Source: Spirulina sp. DLM2.Bin59
GTDB taxonomy: Bacteria > Cyanobacteriota > Cyanobacteriia > Cyanobacteriales > Spirulinaceae
Direction: 5' to 3'
Length of the DNA: 7,820 nucleotides
NCBI GenBank assembly: GCA_007693875.1
Contig: RECT01000081.1
Coordinates: 1-7,820 of the forward strand
In this document: one piece after another, positions 1 through 6,900 of the stretch
How positions within the stretch are numbered: position 1 is the stretch's first letter
How the letters are laid out: each line of letters begins with the position of its first letter
The notes under the pieces: model-generated
Told to the model about the DNA's origin: nothing
Databases searched by the model: none
Seen by the model: only the letters and a program-made list of their open reading frames with translations
Program-made: the position numbers and the translations under genes

Positions 1-510
1 AATCTTGAATTGCTTATGTATTGAACTAGCCATATCAAGACACCTAGAACTCTCACCGTGGTTTAAAATTACTCTTTTAGGTCGAGGCGTTGCACGACGT
101 AAAAAATTCATTAACTCTCTTCTATCAGCGTGACCTGAAAGTCCTTCTATAGTATGAACTTCTAGATTTACAAACATCATTTCATTTCGACCACTGTTTG
201 AAAAATTAATTTCTTTTTCTCCACGCTGTACACGCTTTCCAAGACTTCCCTCAGACTGATAACATACAAAAACTATGGAGTTTTTAGGATTATCACACAA
301 TGATTTGAAGTATTGTACAGAAGCACCACCAACAAGCATACCTGATGTTGCCAATATAACACAAGGGCCACCTTCTTCAATAATCTGCTGACGCTCCTTT
401 GAAGAACCAACACGCTTGAATAAATCTGATAAAAATGGATTCTCGTCTCTATGGAAAATCTGTTTTCTTACAGATGAATTAAGGAACTCAGGATATGCTG
501 TATGAATTGC
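1..510 (-). CDS. Archaeal-type beta-CASP ribonuclease (aCPSF1/FttA family), C-terminal part, partial at both ends
   Basis: All 170 codons of this minus-strand frame are open; it enters at about 510 and runs off the window at base 1. Counting from the 510 side, residues 2-31 carry the aCPSF1-type stretch IHTAYPEFLN...VRKQIF...NPFLSDLF. Next come the beta-CASP LATSGML segment (53-59), GSLGKRVQRG (88-97), SGHADRRELMNFL (125-137, with motif B His127) and ILNHGE (148-153, with motif C His151). Family knowledge: aCPSF1/FttA is a zinc-dependent KH/metallo-beta-lactamase/beta-CASP nuclease that cleaves 3' ends and terminates archaeal transcription; full length is about 630-650 aa. The KH domains, the metallo-beta-lactamase core and the last 10-20 residues are missing here. 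Low GC and AGA/ATA codons contrast with everything to the right. I infer a Nitrososphaeria-like source. A bacterial beta-CASP exonuclease is less likely, because the IHTAYPE segment is typical of the archaeal family. Confidence 0.85.
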
Positions 511-1681
511 CATATTCAGCGATGTGATGCATTTCCAGGGTGCGGATTTGGATTTCCAGGGGGCGGCCCGTTAACCCCACCACGGAGGTATGGAGGGATT
601 GGTAGCGGTTGGGTTTGGGCAGGCCAATATAGTCCTTAAAGCGGCCCGGAATCGGACGGAACAGATCATGAACCACAGAGAGTGCGCGATAACAGCTATC
701 CTTGGTGTCAGTAATTACCCGCACCGCTGCAATATCGTAGATTTCGTGGAAAGCCTTATGCTGGCTCTGCATTTTTTTATAAATGCCGTAGAGGTGCTTC
801 GGGCGGCCCTGGAGTTCAACCAAGCCAATCCCCAATTCCGCCAACCGCTCTCGGATCGTTTCCGTAACTTTTTCGATCCGTGCTTCCCGATCAATGCGCC
901 GCTCCGCCACCAAGCCCTGAATTTCCCGATAGGCGTTGGGTTCAAGGTATTTAAAACAGAGGTCTTCCAGTTCCCACTTGAGGCGACCAATCCCTAAGCG
1001 GTTGGCCAGGGGGGCGAAAATATCGCGGGTTTCCTGGGCGATGCGCTGTTGTTTTTCCGGCCTGAGGTGTTCGAGGGTGCGCATATTGTGGAGGCGATCG
1101 GCGAGCTTGACGACAATCACCCGAATATCCTGGGCCATGGCCAGGAACATGCGGCGGAAGTTTTCCGCCTGTCGCTCGGTTTTGCTGGAGAAGTTAAAGC
1201 TGGACAGCTTTGTCACTCCCTCCACCAATTGCCGGACTTCAAAGCCGAATTCCGCCTCAATGGTTTCTGGGGTGACATCGGTATCTTCCACCACATCATG
1301 GAGAAACCCAGCGGCAATCATGGCGCTGTCTCCCCCTAAATCCCGCAGTAAACCCGCAACGGCGACGGGATGGGCAATGTAAGGCTCTCCGGATTTGCGC
1401 AGTTGGCCCTCATGGAGTTGGTAGGCGAAGTTAAACGCCCGACAGATGAGCAAAGCATCATTACTCTCGGGGGCGGGGGCCATGAGGTAATCCTGAAGCC
1501 AAGGGGGTAGGGTGATATCGGTGGGCAATAGTGGGGCGTTAGAGGGGCTGTCGCGGATGGGGGCGCGATCGCGCATCGCCTGCCGTTGCATTGGGGTAAG
1601 GTGGGAATGGGTATGGGTTAGGATCGGGGGGGTCATGGTCGCTAGTCCTTGAATGGTGAGCAAAGCCGACAGGAAGTCCAT
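488..1681 (-). CDS. rel: Bifunctional (p)ppGpp synthetase/hydrolase Rel (RelA/SpoT family), N-terminal half, broken at 3' end
   Basis: Long RelA/SpoT homologues make and degrade the alarmone (p)ppGpp in the stringent response. The HD hydrolase domain lies at about residues 80-230: His104, the HDVVED motif at 128-133 and KLADRLHNMR at 192-201 are all present, so the hydrolase looks intact. The synthetase domain begins near 285 with GRPKHLYGIYKKM (292-304), YDIAAVRV (315-322), GRFKDYIGLPKPNRYQSLHT (346-365) and EIQIRT (376-381). RFKD is the RXKD type of bifunctional Rel/SpoT enzymes, not the EXDD type of RelA. Homology ends at Gly391; the last six residues (NSYSIS) come from the joined foreign DNA. 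The end of the synthetase and the TGS and ACT regulatory domains (roughly another 350 residues) are missing. The start is uncertain: ATG at 1681 has no ribosome site, whereas ATG at 1636 (residue 16) follows AAGGA by 9 nt. The gene is divergent from the PatD-like gene. Confidence 0.9.
   Translation of the reverse strand: MDFLSALLTIQGLATMTPPILTHTHSHLTPMQRQAMRDRAPIRDSPSNAPLLPTDITLPPWLQDYLMAPAPESNDALLICRAFNFAYQLHEGQLRKSGEPYIAHPVAVAGLLRDLGGDSAMIAAGFLHDVVEDTDVTPETIEAEFGFEVRQLVEGVTKLSSFNFSSKTERQAENFRRMFLAMAQDIRVIVVKLADRLHNMRTLEHLRPEKQQRIAQETRDIFAPLANRLGIGRLKWELEDLCFKYLEPNAYREIQGLVAERRIDREARIEKVTETIRERLAELGIGLVELQGRPKHLYGIYKKMQSQHKAFHEIYDIAAVRVITDTKDSCYRALSVVHDLFRPIPGRFKDYIGLPKPNRYQSLHTSVVGLTGRPLEIQIRTLEMHHIAEYGNSYSIS
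505..511. other. Chimeric junction between archaeal-type and cyanobacterial sequence
   Basis: Read on the minus strand, Rel homology holds through the HHIAEYG motif (Gly codon at 509-511) and then stops. Rel proteins normally continue with IAAHW or similar, but here the frame gives NSYSIS and a stop at 488. In a different minus-strand frame, the aCPSF1 homology begins exactly here: its conserved Ala-Ile-His-Thr starts with the codon at 508-510. The two homologies overlap by only about 3 bases. Base composition changes at the same point. There are no inverted repeats, target duplications, integrase or tRNA at the seam. This is what an assembly or ligation chimera looks like; a real illegitimate recombination cannot be excluded from sequence alone. 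Confidence 0.85.
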
Positions 1682-1834
1682 GCGGCCGGGGGATCTGTAG
1701 ATGCAGCGGGACGGGGCTGGAGGGGAGAAGAAGAAATAAGCAACAATGGGCTATGCCTTGGGCATTTTCCATAAATGCGCTCAATGCGCAAGATACTTGT
1801 ATTAAAAATTCATACTGAAGCAGTTACTCCTATT
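1682..1834. promoter_or_regulatory. Divergent intergenic region between rel and the PatD-like gene
   Basis: These 153 bases must hold the promoters of both outward-reading genes. The rel-proximal half is GC- and purine-rich (on the plus strand); the other half, from about 1768, is AT-rich. A small inverted repeat, TGCGC-TCAAT-GCGCA, lies at 1776-1790. I could not assign a convincing -35/-10 pair on either strand, so this is a placement by context only. Confidence 0.35.
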
Positions 1835-2206
1835 ATGCCGTCTCCTTTTGATCGTGAACAATATGCAAGGGTTTTAAAACCCTTGGTTAATTTAAGAAAG
1901 TCTTTACGCGAACCGGGAGTGATGCCACCGGATTGGCATCAGCATTTTTTAAAGGTTAGACAAGTATACCAGACGACAATTTCCCCCCTAGAGTTCGATC
2001 AATGGGGGGGGAGGGAGCGATCGCTCCTCACAGAAATCCATCGCCTGGGGCGGCTCCTCGAAACCCAAGCCGTTTTTCTCCAGTCCGCCCGCACCCCCGA
2101 GGCGATCGAGAAACGCCAGGGGGATTTTGTCAAACATTTGAACCAAGTGATTGCCATCCTTCAACAGCTTGATCCCAATGCCGATGGAGCACCCGATTTA
2201 GGGTAA
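1835..2206 (+). CDS. PatD-like small cyanobacterial protein
   Basis: A 123-residue soluble, mostly helical protein with no signal peptide or membrane segment. The pattern FLKVRQVYQTTI (38-49), TEIHRLGRLL (66-75), VFLQSARTPEA (80-90) and a final helix to about 112 resembles my memory of the cyanobacterial family annotated as heterocyst frequency control protein PatD. Those proteins are about 120 aa and also occur in strains that make no heterocysts, so a patterning role is not implied. I chose ATG 1835 because it gives the family length; an upstream in-frame ATG at 1775 would add 20 residues that look like leader sequence. No clear Shine-Dalgarno is seen. The first 49 codons are AT-rich and the rest GC-rich, with the change near 1981, yet the frame is continuous. 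Stop is 44 nt before ccmK3, so co-transcription is possible. The real-gene call is fairly firm; the family name is tentative. Confidence 0.6.
   Translation: MPSPFDREQYARVLKPLVNLRKSLREPGVMPPDWHQHFLKVRQVYQTTISPLEFDQWGGRERSLLTEIHRLGRLLETQAVFLQSARTPEAIEKRQGDFVKHLNQVIAILQQLDPNADGAPDLG
2017..2024. repeat. HIP1 palindrome inside a 14-nt perfect palindrome
   Basis: GCGATCGC is the highly iterated palindrome typical of many cyanobacterial genomes. Here it sits at the centre of GGAGCGATCGCTCC (2014-2027), within the PatD-like gene. Other full copies that I find by eye begin at 1565, 3415, 3681, 3726, 5116, 5151, 5409, 5754 and 6233. None occurs in 1-510. Confidence 0.9.
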
Positions 2207-2250
2207 AGTGAGAAGCGTCTTCCTTTACCTTCACCCATCACCAAACCACC

Positions 2251-2556
2251 ATGCCAGAAGCTGTTAGCGTCATCGAAACCTTGGGGTTCCCAGCCATTTT
2301 GGCCGCTGCTGATGCCATGGTCAAAGCCGCCAGGGTGACGGTGGTGTGGTGTGACAAGGCAGAAAGCGGGCGTTTTGTCGTGGCCATTCGTGGCCCGGTT
2401 TCCGAGGTCAAGACGGCTCACCCCGCAGGGATTGAAGCGGCGGAAAACGTCTATGGGGGTGAAGTGATTACCCACTATATCGTTCCCAACCCTCCGGAAA
2501 ATGTCGTCTCGGTGCTACCCATCGACTATTCCGAGTCTGTGGAGCCATTCCGCTAA
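2251..2556 (+). CDS. ccmK3: Carboxysome shell protein CcmK3 (BMC-H domain)
   Basis: A 101-residue single bacterial-microcompartment domain protein, a minor facet component of the beta-carboxysome shell. Family signature: LGFPAILAAADAMVKAARVT (11-30), AIRGPVSEV (45-53), IVPNPPENVVSVLPIDY (77-93). Features separating it from CcmK1/K2/K4 are DKAESG (35-40) in place of the RVGS/KIGS pore loop, Pro49 where the others have Asp, and Asn80 where they have Arg. Synechocystis CcmK3, as I recall it, shows the same kind of changes. Family knowledge: CcmK3 does not make stable hexamers alone and joins CcmK4 in mixed hexamers that tune shell permeability. The gene is 62 nt ahead of ccmK4, the usual satellite arrangement away from the main ccm operon. 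No Shine-Dalgarno precedes the ATG; the upstream 20 nt are CA-rich. Confidence 0.92.
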   Translation: MPEAVSVIETLGFPAILAAADAMVKAARVTVVWCDKAESGRFVVAIRGPVSEVKTAHPAGIEAAENVYGGEVITHYIVPNPPENVVSVLPIDYSESVEPFR

Positions 2557-2558
2557 GG

Positions 2559-2586
2559 TTGAAATCAACGCCAATTCTTGTATTCT
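2559..2586 (+). promoter_or_regulatory. Possible promoter ahead of ccmK4
   Basis: In the AT-rich ccmK3-ccmK4 gap, TTGAAA (2559-2564) and TATTCT (2581-2586) are 16 bases apart, a modest match to a sigma-70 type promoter. It would allow ccmK4 to be expressed separately from ccmK3. AT-rich spacers give such matches by chance, so this is tentative. Confidence 0.22.
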
Positions 2587-2607
2587 TTAATATTTTTGTA
2601 ATACTTC

Positions 2608-2614
2608 AGAGGAG
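2608..2614 (+). promoter_or_regulatory. Strong ribosome binding site that fixes the ccmK4 start
   Basis: AGAGGAG ends 4 bases before the ATG at 2619. It supports that ATG over the TTG at 2559, which would add 20 residues unlike any CcmK N-terminus. The neighbouring ccmK3 has no comparable site. Confidence 0.75.
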
Positions 2615-2618
2615 TTAT

Positions 2619-2963
2619 ATGCCAGAGGCAGTTGGATCGTTAGAAACAAAGGGTTTTCCGGGGGTGTTAGCCGCCGCCGATGCCATGGTTAAAGCGGGGC
2701 GCGTCACCCTTGTGGGCTATATCCGGGTGGGGAGCGCAAGGTTTACGGTCAATATCCGGGGGGATGTATCGGAGGTGAAGGCGGCCATGGATGCGGGGAT
2801 CGCAGCGGTGGAAACTGCCTATGGTGGCGCGTTGGAGTCCTGGGTGATTATTCCCCGCCCCCATGAAAACGTGGTGGCAGTGCTGCCCATTGATTTCAAT
2901 GAATCCGTGGCTTCGTTCCGGGCTTCCGTCAACCAGCCCCGGGTCATTGGCTCTAATGGTTAG
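2619..2963 (+). CDS. ccmK4: Carboxysome shell protein CcmK4 (BMC-H domain)
   Basis: A 114-residue BMC-H shell protein that forms hexameric tiles of the beta-carboxysome facet, each with a central pore for small metabolites. GFPGVLAAADAMVKAGRVTL (12-31), the pore loop IRVGSARF (35-42), NIRGDVSEV (45-53) with Asp49, and IIPRPHENVVAVLPIDF (77-93) with Arg80 are all canonical for CcmK4. The Asp49/Arg80 pair is the family's hexamer-to-hexamer edge contact. After the domain a 14-residue tail (101-114) rich in small and polar residues follows, as in other CcmK4 proteins. The start at 2619 gives MPEAVGSLET, matching the ccmK3 start MPEAVSVIET; the two genes are plainly an old tandem duplication. It most likely acts as the partner of the upstream CcmK3. 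Next gene begins about 100 nt downstream. Confidence 0.95.
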   Translation: MPEAVGSLETKGFPGVLAAADAMVKAGRVTLVGYIRVGSARFTVNIRGDVSEVKAAMDAGIAAVETAYGGALESWVIIPRPHENVVAVLPIDFNESVASFRASVNQPRVIGSNG

Positions 2964-3029
2964 AGAGATGGTTAAGCAGCTAACGGGGGAATTGTGAATC
3001 AATCCCACGAAATGATAACAAATGTATAT

Positions 3030-3053
3030 ACTATGAGGGTATAGTCTCTACCC
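3030..3053. promoter_or_regulatory. Small overlapping inverted repeats with a -10-like box ahead of the DUF2993 gene
   Basis: TATACT at 3027-3032 resembles a -10 box, though no good -35 is seen at the right distance. Overlapping it are ACTAT-GAGGGT-ATAGT (3030-3034 with 3041-3045) and GGGTA-TAGTCTC-TACCC (3037-3041 with 3049-3053). These two arms compete for the same bases. An operator or a short leader hairpin is possible; both are short enough to be chance. Confidence 0.25.
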
Positions 3054-3065
3054 CGTGAAAATACT

Positions 3066-3758
3066 GTGTTGCTGATTAACTCGAATCGCCTTGGGGAAAC
3101 TGCCCTGAATAGAATGGCCGAATTTGCCTTTGCCAGCCAAATCAACACAGCAGAGCAGTTGACGGTGCGGGTAAAGACAAATCCGGGGCTATTGGCTCAG
3201 GGAGAATTGGAATCCCTCCATATCAATGGGGTGGGGTTGGTGATGCGGCAAGATTTGCGCTTGGAGCAAATGCAGCTTCAGATGACGGGGATTCGCGTTA
3301 AGCCTTTGAAGGCCCTGTTAGGCAACATTGAGTTGGCCCAACCCAGTCATGGGCGGGGCTGTATGGTCTTGACGGATCGAGATTTTCATGGCGCGTTCCA
3401 TTCCCCGGATCTAGGCGATCGCCTCACCGCCCTTGGCCACACCCTCACCTCCATTCACACCCATCTCCAACCCGAGGGGACTTTAGCCATTACCTTCACG
3501 GGGGAGGGTCTCCCGGCGACCACTTGGCAGTTTTTACCCATCATCAACCCCCATCAAGGGGTGATCCTCACACCGCAAACGGCGATTCCGCCCGCCTTAC
3601 AATCTTTGGAGGCTCTACTTCGTAGCCAAGGGGAAGCAGTGTTTAATTTGCGGCGTTTTGAGTTGAAGGGGCTCAAGTTTGCGATCGCCGGTTTGACGGT
3701 GCAGCAGGGTGTAGTGACACTGGAGGCGATCGCCGCCATGACACAATTCCCCGCCTAA
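3066..3758 (+). CDS. DUF2993 (LmeA-like) domain protein
   Basis: A 230-residue protein of the DUF2993 family, common in cyanobacteria. Recognisable parts in order: helix LGETALNRMAEFAFASQI (9-26), TVRVKTNPGLLAQGELESL (33-51), GVGLVMRQDLRLEQM (55-69), IRVKPLKALLGNIELAQP (76-93), the VLTDRDFHGAF segment (101-111), then a beta-rich C-terminal half. Family knowledge: the mycobacterial relative LmeA binds phosphoinositides; the cyanobacterial members are of unknown function. No signal peptide or membrane helix is seen, so a cytosolic or membrane-surface location is inferred. The first start after the in-frame stop at 3042 is GTG 3066, with no Shine-Dalgarno; TTG 3069 or ATG 3114 are alternatives, but the last would cut the conserved first helix. 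Two HIP1 sites lie near the 3' end. Confidence 0.75.
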   Translation: MLLINSNRLGETALNRMAEFAFASQINTAEQLTVRVKTNPGLLAQGELESLHINGVGLVMRQDLRLEQMQLQMTGIRVKPLKALLGNIELAQPSHGRGCMVLTDRDFHGAFHSPDLGDRLTALGHTLTSIHTHLQPEGTLAITFTGEGLPATTWQFLPIINPHQGVILTPQTAIPPALQSLEALLRSQGEAVFNLRRFELKGLKFAIAGLTVQQGVVTLEAIAAMTQFPA

Positions 3759-3768
3759 TTCCCTACCT

Positions 3769-3812
3769 CAAGTTTCCCAACTTGCCCACACCGGGGACAA
3801 CCCCTCAAGGGT
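3769..3812 (+). terminator. Hairpin cluster after the DUF2993 gene, possible terminator
   Basis: CAAGTT-TCCC-AACTTG (3769-3784) is a perfect 6-bp stem with a 4-nt loop, starting 11 bases past the stop codon. GGGG-ACAA-CCCC (3793-3804) follows and competes with ACCC...GGGT (3800-3812). No run of T follows directly, so it is not a classic intrinsic terminator. It may end the upstream transcript or be mRNA structure. Confidence 0.35.
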
Positions 3813-3857
3813 GCGAGCTGGTTTAAATTTCTGGATTTGATGAAGAGATTCAGTAAT

Positions 3858-3890
3858 CTGACAATCAGCCCGGAAACCTTGCTATAGAAT
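3858..3890 (+). promoter_or_regulatory. Probable carB promoter
   Basis: CTGACA (3858-3863) and TATAGAAT (3883-3890) resemble -35 and extended -10 elements, with a rather long spacer of 19. Transcription would begin near 3896-3898. This would give a leader of only about 22-24 nt to the ATG at 3920 and would rule out the upstream TTG at 3893 as a start. Confidence 0.4.
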
Positions 3891-3919
3891 GGTTGAGATT
3901 CCACTATGCTCTACGAACT

Positions 3920-6900
3920 ATGCCGCGTCGCAGTGATCTCAACAAAATTCTGTTACTGGGGGCTGGCCCCATTGTGATTGGGCAGGCCTGTGAATTTGAC
4001 TATTCGGGAACCCAAGCCTGTAAAGCCTTGCGCCAGGAAGGGTATGAGGTGATTTTGGTCAATTCCAACCCAGCAACGATCATGACCGATCCGGAAACGG
4101 CCCATCGCACTTATATCGAGCCGGTGACACCGGAAATTGTTGAAAAGGTCATTGCTCAGGAACGTCCTGATGCCCTCTTGCCGACGATGGGGGGGCAAAC
4201 GGCCCTGAATGTGGCCGTGACTCTGGCGAAAAATGGGGTGTTGGATAAATATGGCGTGGAACTGATTGGCGCGAAATTAGAGGCCATTGAGAAGGCGGAG
4301 GATCGCCAACTGTTTAAGGAGGCCATGGCAAAGATTGGCGTGGGGGTTTGTCCCTCCGGGATTGCCAAGAACCTCGAAGAAGCCCGCGTCATTGCCGCTG
4401 AAATTGGTTCCTATCCCCTGATCATCCGTCCTGCCTTCACCCTAGGGGGGACTGGCGGGGGCATTGCCTATAACCAGGAAGAATATGAGGTGATGGCTCA
4501 GGAAGGGATTGATGCTTCCCCGGTGTCGCAGATTTTGGTGGAGCAATCTCTCCTGGGTTGGAAGGAGTATGAGTTGGAGGTAATGCGGGATCTGGCGGAT
4601 AACGTCGTGATCATTTGCAGCATTGAGAACTTTGACCCCATGGGGGTACATACGGGGGATTCGATTACGGTGGCTCCGGCGCAAACGCTGACGGATAAGG
4701 AATACCAACGGCTGCGGGATGCCTCTTTGAAGATTATTCGCGAAATTGGTGTGGAAACGGGGGGATCGAATATTCAGTTTTCGATTAATCCCCAAAATGG
4801 CGATGTGATTGTCATTGAGATGAACCCACGGGTGTCGCGGTCGTCGGCGTTGGCTTCTAAGGCGACGGGGTTCCCGATCGCCAAGTTTGCGGCGAAATTA
4901 GCCGTGGGCTATACCCTCAATGAGATTGCCAATGATATTACCAAGCAAACCCCCGCATCCTTTGAGCCGACCATTGATTATGTGGTGACGAAGATTCCCC
5001 GGTTTACGTTTGAGAAGTTCCCCGGCTCGGAGCCGGTGCTGACGACACAAATGAAATCCGTTGGGGAGGCGATGGCCATTGGTCGGACGTTCCAGGAATC
5101 GTTCCAAAAGGCGCTGCGATCGCTCGAAACGGGGCGTTATGGCTTTGGGTGCGATCGCAATGAAGCCCTCCCCACCCTTTCCCAGGTGGCCGCCAGCTTG
5201 CGGACTCCCAACCCCGATCGCGTTTACAGCATCTACCACGCCCTCAAATTGGGGATGTCGGTGGAGGAAATCTATGGGTTAACGGCCATTGATATGTGGT
5301 TTTTGGATAAGCTTGCCGATCTGCTGGTGACGGAGCGATTCCTCAAGCAGACCCCCCTAGCGGAAATTACCGCCACGGAAATGCGGCGGATTAAACAGCA
5401 GGGCTTTAGCGATCGCCAAATTGCCTTCGCCACCAAAACCACGGAGGATCAAGTCCGCGCCCATCGCAAAGGGTTAGAGATTATCCCGGTTTATAAAATG
5501 GTGGATACCTGCGCGGCGGAGTTTGAAGCCTTCACCCCCTATTACTATTCCACCTATGAACCCGATGAAACCGAGGTGGCTCCCTCCGATAAGCCGAAGG
5601 TGATGATCCTCGGTGGCGGGCCGAACCGCATTGGCCAGGGGATTGAGTTTGACTATTGCTGTTGCCATGCGGCCTTCTCCCTCAGTGATGCGGGCTATGA
5701 GACGATCATGGTCAATTCCAACCCGGAAACGGTGTCAACGGACTACGACACGAGCGATCGCCTCTATTTTGAACCCCTCACCAAGGAAGATGTCTTAAAC
5801 ATCATTGAGGCGGAACATCCCCAGGGGGTGATCATTCAATTTGGCGGTCAAACCCCCTTAAAATTGGCGGTTCCCCTTCAGGAATACCTCAACGCTAACC
5901 CTGATTGCGGGACGAAAATTTGGGGGACTTCTCCCGATGCCATCGACACGGCGGAAGACCGGGAGCGGTTTGAGAAAATCCTGGAACCCTTGGGGATTCT
6001 CCAACCCCCCAACGGCATTGCCCGCAGCTATGAGGAGGCCCTCATCGTTGCCAATCGCGTCTCCTATCCCGTCGTTGTGCGCCCCTCCTACGTTTTAGGG
6101 GGTCGGGCCATGGAAATCGTCTATAGCGATAGCGAACTGGAACGGTATATGACGTTTGCGGTGCAGGTGGAGCCGGATCACCCGATCCTGATTGATAAGT
6201 TTTTGGAAAATGCGGTGGAAGTCGATGTGGATGCGATCGCCGACCACACCGGCAACGTCACCATCGGCGGCATCATGGAGCACATCGAAGAAGCGGGGAT
6301 TCACTCCGGGGATTCCGCCTGTTCCCTCCCCTATATGTCCCTCAGTGATGAATCCGTGGCCACGATCCGCTCCTCTACGGTGAAGCTGGCGAAGGCCTTA
6401 AAAGTGGTGGGGCTGATGAATATTCAGTTTGCGATCCAAAACAACACCGTCTACATCCTCGAAGCCAACCCCCGCGCCTCCCGTACCGTTCCCTTTGTCT
6501 CAAAAGTGACCGGCGTGCAGTTGGCGAAAATGGCCTCCTTGGTGATGTCGGGGAAAACCTTAGCAGAACTGAACTTTACCGAAGAAATCAAGCCCCAACA
6601 TATTGCCGTTAAAGAGGCGGTGTTGCCCTTTAAGAAATTCCCCGGTGCAGATACGCTCTTGGGGCCAGAAATGCGCTCTACCGGGGAAGTGATGGGGTTA
6701 GATCATCAATTTGGGGCGGCCTTTGCGAAGGCAGAACTGGGGGCCGGGGAGATTTTGCCCCTCAGTGGCACGGTGTTTGTCTCCACCAATGACCGGGATA
6801 AACCCTTAGTCGTGTCGGTGATGGAGGATTTTATTAACCTCGGCTTTAAGGTGATTGCCACGGCGGGAACCTATCAATACCTCAAGGACAATGGCATTGC

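Noticed and set aside
1..510. Mobile element or genomic island explaining the AT-rich left end
   Set aside because: There is no transposase, integrase, tRNA or terminal repeat in view, and the content is a conserved archaeal housekeeping gene.
590..1382. Plus-strand open frames opposite rel (590-997, 936-1382, 1049-1339)
   Set aside because: They are antisense shadows of the conserved Rel domains and show no family motif of their own.
488..1681. A new archaeal-cyanobacterial fusion protein (Rel joined to a beta-CASP nuclease)
   Set aside because: The two homologies are in different minus-strand frames, and Rel reads only six foreign residues before a stop, so no fusion protein is made.
1539..1784. 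Minus-strand 81-residue frame overlapping the rel start
   Set aside because: Low-complexity, Pro/His-rich translation in another frame of the rel 5' region, with no ribosome site or recognisable domain.
2559..2618. N-terminal extension of CcmK4 from TTG 2559
   Set aside because: The extension is not CcmK-like and lies upstream of the strong AGAGGAG site serving ATG 2619.
3893..3919. CarB start at TTG 3893
   Set aside because: It overlaps the expected transcription start after TATAGAAT, and CarB proteins normally begin MPRR at the ATG at 3920.
1565..6240. The GCGATCGC copies as a novel repeat system or CRISPR-like array
   Set aside because: They are scattered, lie inside coding regions with no regular spacing, and are the known cyanobacterial HIP1 motif.
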